From the NCBI GenBank assembly GCA_041920215.1, contig JAYRSJ010000025.1:1-61659 (forward strand): a DNA stretch of 61,659 nt. Reading direction: 5' to 3'. Below, piece by piece: positions 50,387 through 59,617 of the stretch. A program made the position numbers and the translations under genes. Below the pieces are notes generated by a model, which was given only the letters and a program-made list of their open reading frames with translations, searched no databases and was not told the DNA's origin. Source of the DNA: JAYRSJ01 sp041920215 (GTDB lineage: Bacteria; Pseudomonadota; Gammaproteobacteria; Burkholderiales; Burkholderiaceae_C). Positions within the stretch are counted from its first letter, which is position 1; the number at the start of each line of letters is the position of its first letter.

Positions 50387-51418
50387 ATGAAGATCGTCCA
50401 TCTCCTGCTGACCCATAGTTTCGCCGGCACCGAGCGCCATGCGATCGAGCTGGCCAATGCCCAGGCACGCGAGCCGCAGCATGAGGTGACAATGATCCTG
50501 CACCGGCGCGCCGCCGAGGACCGGCCCAATGCGCTGGCGCACCGGCTGGATGCGCGCGTGAAGCAGGTGCTGGTGGGCGGCTGGGGGCCCTGGGCCGTCT
50601 GGGCCGCGCGCCGGGCCGTTCGCCGCCTGCAGCCCGAGGTGGCCCATGCCCATCTGAGCCTTGCCTGTCGCGCGCTGCACGGGCTCCAGGGCCTGTGCCT
50701 GCGGGTCGCCACGCTGCACATCCACTACAAGCCCCAGCAGCACCGTGACCTGGATGCCCTGATCGCGATCGCGCCCTGGCAGCTGCCGGCAGTGCCCGAG
50801 GCGCAGCGCGCTCACACGGTGCAGATCGACAACTGGACCGACGCCCGGCCGATGGACACGGCGGCACGCGAGCGTCTGCGCGCCGAGCTCGGCCTGAAGC
50901 CCGAGGACTTCCTGATCGGCGCGCTGGGGCGGGCCGAGCACAGCAAGGGCCTGGATCTGCTGATCCAGGCCTATCTGGCGGCCAAGCCGGCCGGCGCACG
51001 GCTGGCCATCGTCGGTGGCGGACGCGACTGGGCGCGGCTGCGCAAGCTGGCGCCGCCCGAGGTGATCATGCCGGGCTTCGTCGAGAGGCCGCAGGACTGG
51101 TTCGCGGCCTTCGACGCCTTCGTCAGCGCGGCCCGCTCCGAGCCCTTCGGCCTGGTCTTTCTGGAGGCCATGAGCGCCGGCCTGCCGGTGCTGGCCAGCG
51201 CCTCGCAGGGCGGTGAGCATTTCGCGGCGCTGATCGAGCGGCCGTTGGTGGCGCGTGAGGATGTGGCGGCGCTCGCCGGCGCTTTGCAGCGGCTTGCGGC
51301 CGAGCGACCGATGCGGCGTCGCTACGATCTGCAGGCCTTCGACCGCGATGCGCGGGTGGCCGAGGTCGAGGCCTTCTACCGGCGCGAGCTCAGGTGCTCT
51401 GCTCCAGCCAGCGCCTGA
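50387..51418 (+). CDS. Glycosyltransferase family 4-type
   Basis: 343 residues from the ATG at 50387. GT-B fold: N-terminal acceptor domain (MKIVHLLLTHSFAGTERHAI), C-terminal donor domain with IGALGRAEHSKGLDLLI and the E-x7-E motif in EPFGLVFLEAMSAG. Probably transfers a sugar to LPS core or polysaccharide. It is on the plus strand; its end overlaps the convergent neighbour by 29 bases. Confidence 0.85.
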   Translation: MKIVHLLLTHSFAGTERHAIELANAQAREPQHEVTMILHRRAAEDRPNALAHRLDARVKQVLVGGWGPWAVWAARRAVRRLQPEVAHAHLSLACRALHGLQGLCLRVATLHIHYKPQQHRDLDALIAIAPWQLPAVPEAQRAHTVQIDNWTDARPMDTAARERLRAELGLKPEDFLIGALGRAEHSKGLDLLIQAYLAAKPAGARLAIVGGGRDWARLRKLAPPEVIMPGFVERPQDWFAAFDAFVSAARSEPFGLVFLEAMSAGLPVLASASQGGEHFAALIERPLVAREDVAALAGALQRLAAERPMRRRYDLQAFDRDARVAEVEAFYRRELRCSAPASA

Positions 51419-52220
51419 GCGGCCGACCCAGCCCGTAGGCCAGCTGCTGCCAGCGGCTGCGCGCGTGGCGCTGCACGAAGATGCGCCGATACCAGTCGCT
51501 GTGCAGCAGCTGTGGCTGCTGGGCGCTGATCAGCTGCTGGCACAGGGCCTTCATCGCATCGCGCTCTTGGCCGGCATCGCGGCCATTGCGATAGATTTTC
51601 TGGCCGCTGGTGATGGGGCGGCGGTGGCTGGCCATCACCGCGTCGATCAGGGCGGTGCGCGGCAGACCGAGCAGCTGCTGCAGCGTGGGCATCAGGTACT
51701 TGTCTATGCCCCAGGAGGACACATTGCCGCGGTAATGCTCGCGGCCGGCCATGAAGAGGCGGCCCCGGTAGAACGGCATCATCACCTCGACCCAGTCCAC
51801 CGGCCGGAACAGCCGGTTCGGCTGACGCAAGCTCCAGCGGTAGGTGTAGAGGCTGTCGTGGCTGAGCACCGGCGAGAAGCAGTCCAGCCCTTCGCAGCGG
51901 CCCAGATGCAGGGCACGGTTGATGTCGCTGACACCAATCAGGATGTCGTCGTCGATCAGGGCCACGTACTCGGGCAGTTCGCGCTGCGGGCTCAGGTGTT
52001 CGGCCAGGGCCTGGTAGATCTCGCCCTTGCATTCGGTGGCGCAGGACAAGACCTCCAGCTGCAGCCCGCGCAGCTGGCGCGGCCCCGGAGCCTGACGACC
52101 GGTGTAATCGAACAGCAGCCAGTCGAACTCGGCCGGGGCATCGAGATGCAGCATGGCCAGGGGTTCGCTCTGGCCGTCCCAGGAGACCAGGACCAGAGGC
52201 CGGCGGGTGGCAGCGCTCAT
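51390..52220 (-). CDS. Glycosyltransferase-like protein (DUF707-like)
   Basis: 276 residues from the ATG at 52220. Contains YVALIDDDILIGVSDINRAL, a DxD-type region, plus HDSLYTYRWSLRQPNRLFRP and FVEVMMPFYRG-like segments, resembling DUF707 proteins with a GT-A fold. Substrate unknown. It follows the GT25 gene with a 4-base overlap. Confidence 0.65.
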   Translation of the reverse strand: MSAATRRPLVLVSWDGQSEPLAMLHLDAPAEFDWLLFDYTGRQAPGPRQLRGLQLEVLSCATECKGEIYQALAEHLSPQRELPEYVALIDDDILIGVSDINRALHLGRCEGLDCFSPVLSHDSLYTYRWSLRQPNRLFRPVDWVEVMMPFYRGRLFMAGREHYRGNVSSWGIDKYLMPTLQQLLGLPRTALIDAVMASHRRPITSGQKIYRNGRDAGQERDAMKALCQQLISAQQPQLLHSDWYRRIFVQRHARSRWQQLAYGLGRPLRRWLEQST

Positions 52221-52951
52221 GGCCGGCCATGCCTCAGATTGTTGAAGGTGTAGGCCGCCTTGTGGCAGAACTTGCGCCACTTGCTGGCCAGGCTGCGTTC
52301 CTCGACCTTGGCGCCGATCGAGCTCTGCTGGCTGGTGTCGTCCAGGCTGATGAGGGCCGGCACGACGCCGCGGATGCGCAGACCGTTCTCCCACCAGTGG
52401 CGCAGGTCCACATCGATGGGGCGGCCGAAGGGCATGCGGCTGGCGATCAGCTTCTGGGCGCCGGCGCGGCTCAGCACATAGCCAGCGGTGAGGCTGGGCA
52501 CACGACGGTACTCGACCAGGGTATGGCGCCCCAGCAGCGGCTGCTGGCGGGCCAGCTTCTCACCCTTGCGCTCGTCCAGGCGCCCGATCAGCTTGACCAT
52601 GTCCCAGTCGGCTGGCAGGGCGGCGATGGCCTCGATGACCGCGGCGAAATCCGGCCGCAGCTGCACATCGTCCTCCAGCACCACCAGGGCCGGATGCGGG
52701 CTGTCCAGCAGCCATTGCCAGGCTCGCAGATGGCTGGCGTAGCAGCCCTTCTCACCATTGACTAGCGGCTTGTGGAACTGCCGGGCGTTCAGCGTCGGCG
52801 AGTAGAGCCGCTGTTGCAAGGCATGGGGCAGGCCGGTCCAGCGGGTGGCGGGAAAGCGCTCGCCGGCCAGGCCCAGGCGCTCGAATTCGGCCAGCATGCG
52901 GCTGCGCCGCTCGCTGTCGCTGTCGAGATTGATGAAGACGATGGGCAGCAC
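52217..52951 (-). CDS. Glycosyltransferase family 25 (LPS beta-galactosyltransferase type)
   Basis: 244 residues starting at GTG 52951 (VLPIVFINLDSDSERRSRML), chosen because family homology begins there, GAGGG lies upstream, and the preceding gene ends at 52965. Signature: INLDSDSERRSRM, GEKGCYASHLRAWQWLL, ALVVLEDDVQLRPDF, GYVLSRAGAQKLI. Transfers sugars onto LPS oligosaccharide in other Gram-negatives. An upstream in-frame ATG at 53008 would overlap the previous gene. Confidence 0.85.
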   Translation of the reverse strand: MLPIVFINLDSDSERRSRMLAEFERLGLAGERFPATRWTGLPHALQQRLYSPTLNARQFHKPLVNGEKGCYASHLRAWQWLLDSPHPALVVLEDDVQLRPDFAAVIEAIAALPADWDMVKLIGRLDERKGEKLARQQPLLGRHTLVEYRRVPSLTAGYVLSRAGAQKLIASRMPFGRPIDVDLRHWWENGLRIRGVVPALISLDDTSQQSSIGAKVEERSLASKWRKFCHKAAYTFNNLRHGRP

Positions 52952-52964
52952 GGATGCCGAGCCC

Positions 52965-53699
52965 TCACTCGCGCCAATGGTCGCTGATCCAGCGCGCTGG
53001 GCGTGCATGGCGCCAGTTGCCGTTGCTACGGCCGGCCAGCGCATCGGGCGGGTTCATCACGCCGTGGAAGATCAGGATGCGTGCGCCCTTGGGAATGAAG
53101 GGGTCGCGCCAGTAGCTGCTGGGCCAGGCGGGAATGCAGTGGTATTTGTAGCTGGCACACCAGCTGGCATCCCAGTAACGCAGCAGGCCTTTGCGGTGAA
53201 TCTCGTCGGAGAGGTAGGCCTGCTCGTTGCGGAACTTGGCGCGTATAGCCTCGAACTCGCGCCGGAACTTGGCCAGCACATCGGCATGCGCGCCCAGCTC
53301 GAAGCGGTAGACCGAGGAGTTGCCGGTGATGCGCCAGGGGCGCTTCCAGTCGTGGATGATCAGGAAGTCGCCCGGCACCTCGAAGAAGGGTGTGATGTCG
53401 TCGACGATCACCACATCCAGGTCGAGGAACAGGGCGGTGCCCTTGAGGCCGTGCAGATCAGCCTCGAAGGTGGTCAGCTTCTTCCAGCCCCGCTCGGGCG
53501 CACCCTCGGGCAGCGCCAGATCGGGGATGGGCAGGCAACGCACCTCGGGGCGTATGCCCGTGCTGATGTCGGTCAGGCAGACGAATCGGAAGCTGCCCTT
53601 GAGGTGACGCGCCACCATGCCGTAGAGGCGGTTGACGTACTCGGGGCCGTATTTGGTGCCCCACTTCATGCAGAGAATCGTGCGTTCGGCTTGCGCCAT
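52965..53699 (-). CDS. Glycosyltransferase-like protein, GT-A fold
   Basis: 244 residues from the ATG at 53699. Segments MKWGTKYGPEYVNRLYGMVA, then TALFLDLDVVIVDDITPFF (a DxD-like metal site) and LSDEIHRKGLLRYWD indicate a GT8-like or related GT-A glycosyltransferase. It overlaps the lapB stop by one base and is followed by the GT25 gene 13 bases on, so it is part of the lapB operon. Confidence 0.7.
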   Translation of the reverse strand: MAQAERTILCMKWGTKYGPEYVNRLYGMVARHLKGSFRFVCLTDISTGIRPEVRCLPIPDLALPEGAPERGWKKLTTFEADLHGLKGTALFLDLDVVIVDDITPFFEVPGDFLIIHDWKRPWRITGNSSVYRFELGAHADVLAKFRREFEAIRAKFRNEQAYLSDEIHRKGLLRYWDASWCASYKYHCIPAWPSSYWRDPFIPKGARILIFHGVMNPPDALAGRSNGNWRHARPARWISDHWRE

Positions 53700-54847
53700 C
53701 AGAGCTCCTCGACTTGGCGCGGCGGGTAGGTGTCCCAGCCCAGGCAGCCCGGGCATTGCCAGAAATAGTGCTGGGCCTCGAAGCCGCAGGCAGCGCAGCG
53801 ATAGCGCTGCAGCGGTCGGGTGGCGCGGTCCAGCGCGGCATTGACCAGGGTCGCCGTTTCCTCGCCCAGCGAGCTCTGGCACTGGCCCATCAGCTGGCGT
53901 GCCGCCAGCAGGCTGGGCTCCTGCTTCAGATGCTGCATCAGGCGCTGGCGCACCGCGGCCGGATCGGCATCGAGCAGGGCCAGAGCCAGCAGCAGCTGCA
54001 CGCCGGGGCTGCGCTGGTATTGGGCCCGCAAAGTGGCCAGGGCGGGGGCGCTCTGGCCGGTGGCCTGCGCTGCCTCGGCATAGTCGCTCGCCACCAGATG
54101 GAAGGCTTCGGGGTTGTGGGCCAGCAAGTCGGCATAGCTCGCCATGGCCGCTGCCTGATCGCCCTGCTGGCGGTGCATCTGGCCGGCCAGCACATAGGCG
54201 CGGGCCGATTGCGGCGCGGTCCTGCGCGCCTGCGCCAGCAGATCCAGGGCGGCCTGATGCTGGCCGCGCGTCTGGGCCTCCAGGGCCTGCTCGCACAGAT
54301 AGTGCGCGATGCGGGCGGCGAAACTGGCGGTGCCGGATTGCTCCAGGCGTTGCGCCACCTCGGCGGCCTTGGCCCATTCGCGCGAGCGCTCGTACAGCGA
54401 GAGCAGGGCCAGCTGTGCCTCGGTGGCGAAGGCGGTGCCCTGCAGCTGGGCAAAGGCGGCCTCGGCGCGGTCGAACAGGCCGGCCTTGAAGAAGTCCTGC
54501 GCCAGCGCGGCCTGGGCGCGGTCGCGCTCGCTGGCGGGCAGGTCGCCGCGCTGCAGTAGATGCTGATGCACCCGCACCGCGCGCTCGTACTCGCCGCGAC
54601 GGCGGAACAGATTGCCCAGGGCAAAGTGCAGCTCCGAGGTGTCGGGATCGTTCTGCACCGCCTCGATGAAGGCGTCGATGGCCTTGTCCTGCTGCTCGTT
54701 GAGCAGCAGGTTCAAGCCCTTGAAATAGGCCTTGGGCGCGTCGCGCTGCTCACGCTGCCACTGGCGTGCGTCCAGGCGCGAAGCCAGCCAGCCCAGGCCG
54801 AAGGCCAGGGGCAGGGCGATCAGCAGCCAGCCGAAGTCAAAGTCCAT
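53699..54847 (-). CDS. lapB: Lipopolysaccharide assembly protein LapB (YciM)
   Basis: 382 residues. N-terminal membrane helix (WLLIALPLAFGLGWLAS), nine or so TPR repeats (about 35-340), and a C-terminal rubredoxin-type zinc ribbon CAAC...CPGC. It is an inner-membrane adaptor that regulates LpxC turnover through FtsH and coordinates LPS synthesis. Its neighbours lapA upstream and sugar transferases downstream support this. Confidence 0.93.
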   Translation of the reverse strand: MDFDFGWLLIALPLAFGLGWLASRLDARQWQREQRDAPKAYFKGLNLLLNEQQDKAIDAFIEAVQNDPDTSELHFALGNLFRRRGEYERAVRVHQHLLQRGDLPASERDRAQAALAQDFFKAGLFDRAEAAFAQLQGTAFATEAQLALLSLYERSREWAKAAEVAQRLEQSGTASFAARIAHYLCEQALEAQTRGQHQAALDLLAQARRTAPQSARAYVLAGQMHRQQGDQAAAMASYADLLAHNPEAFHLVASDYAEAAQATGQSAPALATLRAQYQRSPGVQLLLALALLDADPAAVRQRLMQHLKQEPSLLAARQLMGQCQSSLGEETATLVNAALDRATRPLQRYRCAACGFEAQHYFWQCPGCLGWDTYPPRQVEEL

Positions 54848-54886
54848 AGGTGGTGGTAGGGCGCAGGCGGAGGGCGGTCATTCGGG

Positions 54887-55192
54887 TCAGAGGCCGTCAC
54901 GGACTTCGCTGGGCGGGCTGGCGGCCGGTGGCGGCGTCTCGCCGCCTGGGCCGGCATCGGCCAGAGCCTGCTGGCGCTGGGCCACGCGGCGATGCTGCCA
55001 CCAGGCCGGCACCATGGCCAGCACCCCGATGGCGCAACCGATCGCGAAGGCGATCAGCACGATGATGACCAGAGGTGCCCGCCACTGATGTCCGAAGAAC
55101 CAGTGCACCGCCACCTCCTGGCTGTTGTTCAGCGCGAAGGCGAAAAGGGCGAAGAAGAGAAAGGCCCGGATGAGCCAGGTGAGGATGCGCAT
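54887..55192 (-). CDS. lapA: LapA-domain inner-membrane protein
   Basis: 101 residues: two membrane helices (ILTWLIRAFLFFALFAFALN and IVLIAFAIGCAIGVLAM) and a short helical cytoplasmic tail rich in Pro. Matches LapA/YciS, the usual partner of LapB, 39 bases upstream of it. Confidence 0.88.
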   Translation of the reverse strand: MRILTWLIRAFLFFALFAFALNNSQEVAVHWFFGHQWRAPLVIIVLIAFAIGCAIGVLAMVPAWWQHRRVAQRQQALADAGPGGETPPPAASPPSEVRDGL

Positions 55193-55244
55193 CAGCGCGG
55201 ATTCTAGGCCGGCTGGCGGGCCTCCAAAGCCCGCCGCGCGGCAT

Positions 55245-55565
55245 TCAGGCGGCTGTTGTTGCGACGCCGCTGTCCTCGACCGGCAGCTGGGTGTCCACCG
55301 CCTCGCGCAAGGCCTTGCCGGGCTTGAAGTGGGGCACCAGCTTCTCAGGGATCAGCACCTGCTCGCCGCTGCGCGGATTGCGGCCCATGCGGGGCGGGCG
55401 GCGGTTGATCGAGAAGCTGCCGAAACCGCGGATCTCGATGCGGTGGCCACGGGCCAGCGCGTCGGACATCGCGTCCAGAATCGTCTTGACCGCGAACTCG
55501 GTGTCACGCTGGGTGAGCTGGCTGAAGCGCTCGGCCAGTTGGGCAACAAGATCGGATCGGGTCAT
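55245..55565 (-). CDS. ihfB: Integration host factor beta subunit
   Basis: 106 residues from the ATG at 55565 (MTRSDLVAQLAERFSQLTQR). HU/IHF fold with IEIRGFGSFSI and the DNA-binding arm RPPRMGRNPRSGE. It bends DNA together with IhfA (encoded elsewhere). Located directly downstream of rpsA, as in most proteobacteria. The C-terminus has an extra tail of about 10 residues. Confidence 0.95.
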   Translation of the reverse strand: MTRSDLVAQLAERFSQLTQRDTEFAVKTILDAMSDALARGHRIEIRGFGSFSINRRPPRMGRNPRSGEQVLIPEKLVPHFKPGKALREAVDTQLPVEDSGVATTAA

Positions 55566-55596
55566 GAGCGGGGGAATCTTGGTTTGGAATTGAAAC

Positions 55597-55666
55597 AGGC
55601 TCGCCCTCATCAGAGTGGCGAGCCTGCGCTGGTTCACCGCGGAGGCGAGGCTAACAGAGCCTCGCC
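55597..55666. promoter_or_regulatory. Two tandem hairpins between rpsA and ihfB
   Basis: AGGCTCGCC/GGCGAGCCT (55597-55605 with 55617-55625) and GGCGAGGCT/AGCCTCGCC (55644-55652 with 55658-55666) are two perfect 9-bp stems of closely related sequence. On the minus strand the one nearer ihfB is followed by GTTTC, weakly terminator-like. They probably attenuate or process the rpsA-ihfB transcript. Confidence 0.65.
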
Positions 55667-55678
55667 GCCGGGGGCTTA

Positions 55679-57391
55679 TCAGTTGCCCTGATTGTCCAGC
55701 TTGGCGCGCAGCAGGGCGCCCAGGCTGGTGGTGCCGGCGTTCTCGCGCTCCGAGGTGGCCGACAGACGCTGCATCGCCTCTTGCTGATCCACCGCATCCT
55801 TGGCCTTGATGGACAGCTGGATGTTGCGGGTCTTGCGGTCGATGTTGACGATGACCGAGGTCACTTCGTCGCCTTCCTTCAGCACATTGCGGGCGTCTTC
55901 CACACGGTCGCGGGAGATTTCCGAAGCGCGCAGATAGCCCAGCACCTCGTCGGCCAGCTCGATCTCGGCGCCGCGGGCGTCGACGGTCTTGACCTTGCCG
56001 GTGACGGTGGCGCCACGGTCATTGATCGAGGTGAAGCTGGTGAACGGGTCGGCGTCCAGCTGCTTGATGCCCAGCGAGATGCGCTCGCGCTCGACGTCCA
56101 CAGCCAGCACCACGGCCTCGACTTCCTGGCCCTTCTTGAAGTTGCGCACCGCCACTTCGCCGGTCTCTTGCCAGGACAGGTCGGACAGATGCACCAGACC
56201 GTCGATGCCCTGGGCCAGGCCCACGAACACGCCGAAGTCGGTGATCGACTTGACCGGGCCCTTGACCTTGTCGCCACGCTTGACGTTCTCGGCGAACTCT
56301 TCCCAGGGGTTGGCCTTGCACTGCTTCATGCCCAGCGAGATGCGACGCTTGTCTTCGTCGATCTCCAGCACCATGACCTCGACCTCGTCGCCCAGCGAAA
56401 CAATCTTCGAGGGAGCGATGTTCTTGTTGGTCCAGTCCATTTCGGAGACGTGCACCAGGCCTTCGATGCCCGGCTCGATCTCTACGAAGGCGCCGTAGTC
56501 AGCGATATTCGTGACCTTGCCGAACAGACGGGTGCTGGTGGGGTAGCGACGTGCCACGCCGAACCAGGGGTCGTCGCCCAGCTGCTTCAGGCCCAGCGAA
56601 ACGCGGTTCTTCTCGGCGTCGAACTTCAGCACCTTGGCGGTCAGTTCCTGGCCCACGGTCACCACTTCGCTCGGGTGACGGACGCGACGCCATGCCATGT
56701 CGGTGATGTGCAGCAGGCCGTCGATGCCGCCCAGATCCACGAAGGCACCGTATTCGGTGATGTTCTTGACCACACCGTTGACGATGGCACCCTCGTGCAG
56801 GGTCTCCAGCAGCTTGGCGCGCTCTTCGCCCATCGAAGCCTCGACCACCGCGCGACGCGACAGCACAACGTTGTTGCGCTTGCGGTCCAGCTTGATGACC
56901 TTGAACTCCATGGTCTTGCCCTCGTAGGGGCTCATGTCCTTCACCGGACGGGTGTCGAGCAGCGAACCGGGCAGGAAGGCGCGGATGCCGTTGACCAGCA
57001 CGGTCAGGCCGCCCTTGACCTTGCCGGAGACGGTACCGGTCACGAAGTCGCCCGACTCCAGCGCGGTTTCCAGCGACAGCCAGGAGGCCAGGCGCTTGGC
57101 CTTGTCGCGCGACAGGATGGTGTCGCCGTAGCCGTTTTCGATGGCGTCGATGGCCACCGACACGAAGTCGCCGACCTGGACTTCCAACTCGCCCTGGTCG
57201 TTCTTGAACTCTTCGATAGGCACGTAGGCTTCGGACTTGAGGCCTGCGTTGACAACGACAAAGCTGTGCTCAACACGCACCACTTCGGCCGAGATCACCT
57301 CGCCAGCGCGCATATCCGAGCGCTGCAGCGATTCCTCGAACATGGCGGCAAAAGAGCCGGCGGCGAAGTCGGTGGTTTGGGTTTGGGACAT
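55679..57391 (-). CDS. rpsA: 30S ribosomal protein S1
   Basis: 570 residues from the ATG at 57391 (MSQTQTTDFAAGSFAAMFEE). Six S1 RNA-binding repeats: two divergent N-terminal ribosome-binding ones, then four typical repeats with GAFVDLGGIDGLLHITDM, GAFVEIEPGIEGLVHVSEMD and GVFVGLAQGIDGLVHLSDLS. Recruits mRNA to the ribosome. The length is typical for betaproteobacteria. Confidence 0.98.
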   Translation of the reverse strand: MSQTQTTDFAAGSFAAMFEESLQRSDMRAGEVISAEVVRVEHSFVVVNAGLKSEAYVPIEEFKNDQGELEVQVGDFVSVAIDAIENGYGDTILSRDKAKRLASWLSLETALESGDFVTGTVSGKVKGGLTVLVNGIRAFLPGSLLDTRPVKDMSPYEGKTMEFKVIKLDRKRNNVVLSRRAVVEASMGEERAKLLETLHEGAIVNGVVKNITEYGAFVDLGGIDGLLHITDMAWRRVRHPSEVVTVGQELTAKVLKFDAEKNRVSLGLKQLGDDPWFGVARRYPTSTRLFGKVTNIADYGAFVEIEPGIEGLVHVSEMDWTNKNIAPSKIVSLGDEVEVMVLEIDEDKRRISLGMKQCKANPWEEFAENVKRGDKVKGPVKSITDFGVFVGLAQGIDGLVHLSDLSWQETGEVAVRNFKKGQEVEAVVLAVDVERERISLGIKQLDADPFTSFTSINDRGATVTGKVKTVDARGAEIELADEVLGYLRASEISRDRVEDARNVLKEGDEVTSVIVNIDRKTRNIQLSIKAKDAVDQQEAMQRLSATSERENAGTTSLGALLRAKLDNQGN

Positions 57392-57470
57392 GGTATTTCC
57401 TGAGCTGCTGGGCAAGGCGTTTGCCCGGCAACGGTCTTGCAAGAGGTCTTGCGGGTTAAGTTGTAGAGTT

Positions 57471-57511
57471 CGCCGCCCTCGGTGAGCTGACGCTCGGAGG
57501 GAAGGGCGGCG
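57471..57511. promoter_or_regulatory. Inverted repeat in the rpsA leader
   Basis: CGCCGCCCT (57471-57479) and AGGGCGGCG (57503-57511) are a perfect 9-bp inverted repeat with a 23-base loop, lying between the aroA/cmk stop and the rpsA start. It may be a terminator or attenuator remnant, or part of an rpsA autoregulatory leader. Confidence 0.4.
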
Positions 57512-57538
57512 GGCCCTGGCTTCTCAGGCCTGGGCCAT

Positions 57539-59578
57539 TCAGGGGTTCAACGCTGGACCCGCAAATGGCCGGCGCTGGGCCCACCAAGCCAGCACCTGAT
57601 CCCTTGATTGCTCAATGTCCAGGCCCGAGTTGTCGAGCTTTTGCGCGTCCGCGGCTGCTTTGAGTGGGGAGGCGCTGCGAGCACTGTCGCGCGCGTCCCG
57701 TGCTTCCAAATCAGCACGCAAGCTGGCGATATTAGCCGGAATACCCTTGGAAATCAATTGCTTATACCGGCGCTCGGCGCGGGTGGCGGCGCTGGCGGTG
57801 AGAAAAACCTTCAGCTCGGCATCCGGGAATACCGCCGTGCCCATGTCGCGGCCGTCAGCGACCAGGCCGGGCAGCTGGCGGAAGTCCAGCTGCAGCTGAT
57901 TCAGCGCCGCACGAACCGGCGCATGGGCCGCCACCTGGGAGGCCATCAAGCCGGTGGCCTCCTCGCGCAGGCGCGCTGTGACGTCGACGCCGTCCAGCCA
58001 GACGCTGCCGCCGCGGGCAAAGCGGATCGGCAGGCGGGTGGCCAGCCGGGCAACGGCCTCGGCATCGTCCAGATCGATATCGGCATCGGCAGCTGCCAGA
58101 CCGGTGGCCCGGTAGAGCAGGCCGGAGTCCAGCACCGCATAGCCCAGCGCATGCGCAACTTCATCCGCCAGCGTGCCCTTGCCAGAGGCGGTGGGGCCGT
58201 CAATGGTGATCACCGGTATATCTTCGCGACGCGCCTGCACCAGCTCGAACAAGGCTTCGAAATAGTCGGGGAAGGTCTTGGCCACGCAATGCGGCTCAAG
58301 AATGCGTACCGGCTGGCCCTGCTCACCCAGCAGACCATTGCAGGCGGCCAGCGAGAAGCACATCGCGATGCGGTGATCGTCATAGGTGTGGATGCTGGCC
58401 GCCTGCCAATCGGCCTGGCGTGGCAGCGGCTGCACGCGGAGCCAGTCGGGGCCTTCCTCCACGTGTGCGCCCAGCTTGCGCAGCTCGGCGGCCATCGCAG
58501 CGATGCGATCGGTCTCCTTGACCCGCCAGCTGGCGATATTGCGCAGCGTGCAGGGGCCGTCGGCATAGAGGGCCATCACCGCCAGCGTCATCGCGGCGTC
58601 GGGGATGTGGTTGCAGTCCAGATCGATGGCCTTCAGCGGCCAGGCACCGCGGCGCACCTCCAGCCAGTTGGGGCCGGCCTCGACGCGAGCGCCCATCGCG
58701 GCGGCGGCCTCGACAAAGCGCACATCGCCCTGCAGCGATGCCGAGCCCACGCCTTCGATGCGCACGGCTGCTTCGGTGGCGGCCAGCGCGCCCAGCGCCA
58801 CGAAGTAGGAGGCCGAGGAGGCGTCCCCCTCCACATGGATCTCGCCGGGCGAGCGATAGCGGCTGCCGGCGGGAATGGTGAAGCGCTGCCACTGGGCGTC
58901 GCGCTGCACCGCGATGCCGAAGCGCTTCAGCAGTTCCAGCGTGATGTGGATGTAGGGCTTGGAGATCAGTTCGCCCAGCACCTCGATATGGATGTCCTGT
59001 TCTGCCACCAAGGGCAGGGCCAGCAGCAAGGCAGTCAGGAACTGGCTGGACACATCGCCGCGCACCCGCACCGGTTCGTCGAGCTTGAGGGCTGAGGGGC
59101 CGTCCAGGCGCAGCGGCGGATAGCCCTCTTGGCCCAGGCAGCTGATCTCGCAACCCAGGCCGCGCAGCGCATCGACCAGATCGCCGATCGGACGCTCGTG
59201 CATGCGCGGCACGCCGCTGAGCTCGAAGCGGCCGCCCTGGGTGGCCGCCAGCAGGGCCAGCGCGGCGGTCAGCGGGCGCATCGCCGTGCCGGCATTGCCC
59301 AGGAAAAGCTTGGCCTCGCCGCGGCGCAGCCGGGCGCCGATGCCGGTGATGCGCAGCGCCTGCTCACCCTGCTGCTCCAGCACGCAGCCCAGCTCCTTCA
59401 GCGCAGCCAACATGACGGCGGTGTCGTCGGAGGCCAGCAGATCGTGCACCAGGGTCTCGCCCTCGGCCAGGCCGGCCAGCAGCAGCACCCGATTGGAAAT
59501 GCTCTTGGAACCGGGCAGACGGACGGTGCCGGCCGCTGCACGCAGGGGCGGCAGGTCGAGGAAGGGAATCTTGAACAT
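57539..59578 (-). CDS. aroA-cmk: Fused 3-phosphoshikimate 1-carboxyvinyltransferase and cytidylate kinase
   Basis: 679 residues. The AroA part (about 1-440) has PGSKSISNRVLLLAGLAEG, GNAGTAMRPLTAALAL and KETDRIAAMAAEL; it makes EPSP in the shikimate pathway. The Cmk part (about 452-675) starts VITIDGPTASGKGTLADEV (P-loop) and includes VADGRDMGTAVFPDA; it phosphorylates CMP/dCMP. The reading frame is continuous. The same fusion is common in Burkholderiales, where the two genes neighbour each other in other groups. tyrA lies 39 bases upstream. Confidence 0.96.
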   Translation of the reverse strand: MFKIPFLDLPPLRAAAGTVRLPGSKSISNRVLLLAGLAEGETLVHDLLASDDTAVMLAALKELGCVLEQQGEQALRITGIGARLRRGEAKLFLGNAGTAMRPLTAALALLAATQGGRFELSGVPRMHERPIGDLVDALRGLGCEISCLGQEGYPPLRLDGPSALKLDEPVRVRGDVSSQFLTALLLALPLVAEQDIHIEVLGELISKPYIHITLELLKRFGIAVQRDAQWQRFTIPAGSRYRSPGEIHVEGDASSASYFVALGALAATEAAVRIEGVGSASLQGDVRFVEAAAAMGARVEAGPNWLEVRRGAWPLKAIDLDCNHIPDAAMTLAVMALYADGPCTLRNIASWRVKETDRIAAMAAELRKLGAHVEEGPDWLRVQPLPRQADWQAASIHTYDDHRIAMCFSLAACNGLLGEQGQPVRILEPHCVAKTFPDYFEALFELVQARREDIPVITIDGPTASGKGTLADEVAHALGYAVLDSGLLYRATGLAAADADIDLDDAEAVARLATRLPIRFARGGSVWLDGVDVTARLREEATGLMASQVAAHAPVRAALNQLQLDFRQLPGLVADGRDMGTAVFPDAELKVFLTASAATRAERRYKQLISKGIPANIASLRADLEARDARDSARSASPLKAAADAQKLDNSGLDIEQSRDQVLAWWAQRRPFAGPALNP

Positions 59579-59617
59579 GGGGGAACGAACGGGGTTGTCT
59601 TTGGCGCTGTCGCGCGC

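Noticed and set aside
57539..59578. AroA-Cmk joining as a misassembly
   Set aside because: The frame is continuous with all motifs present, and the same fusion is known in Burkholderiales.
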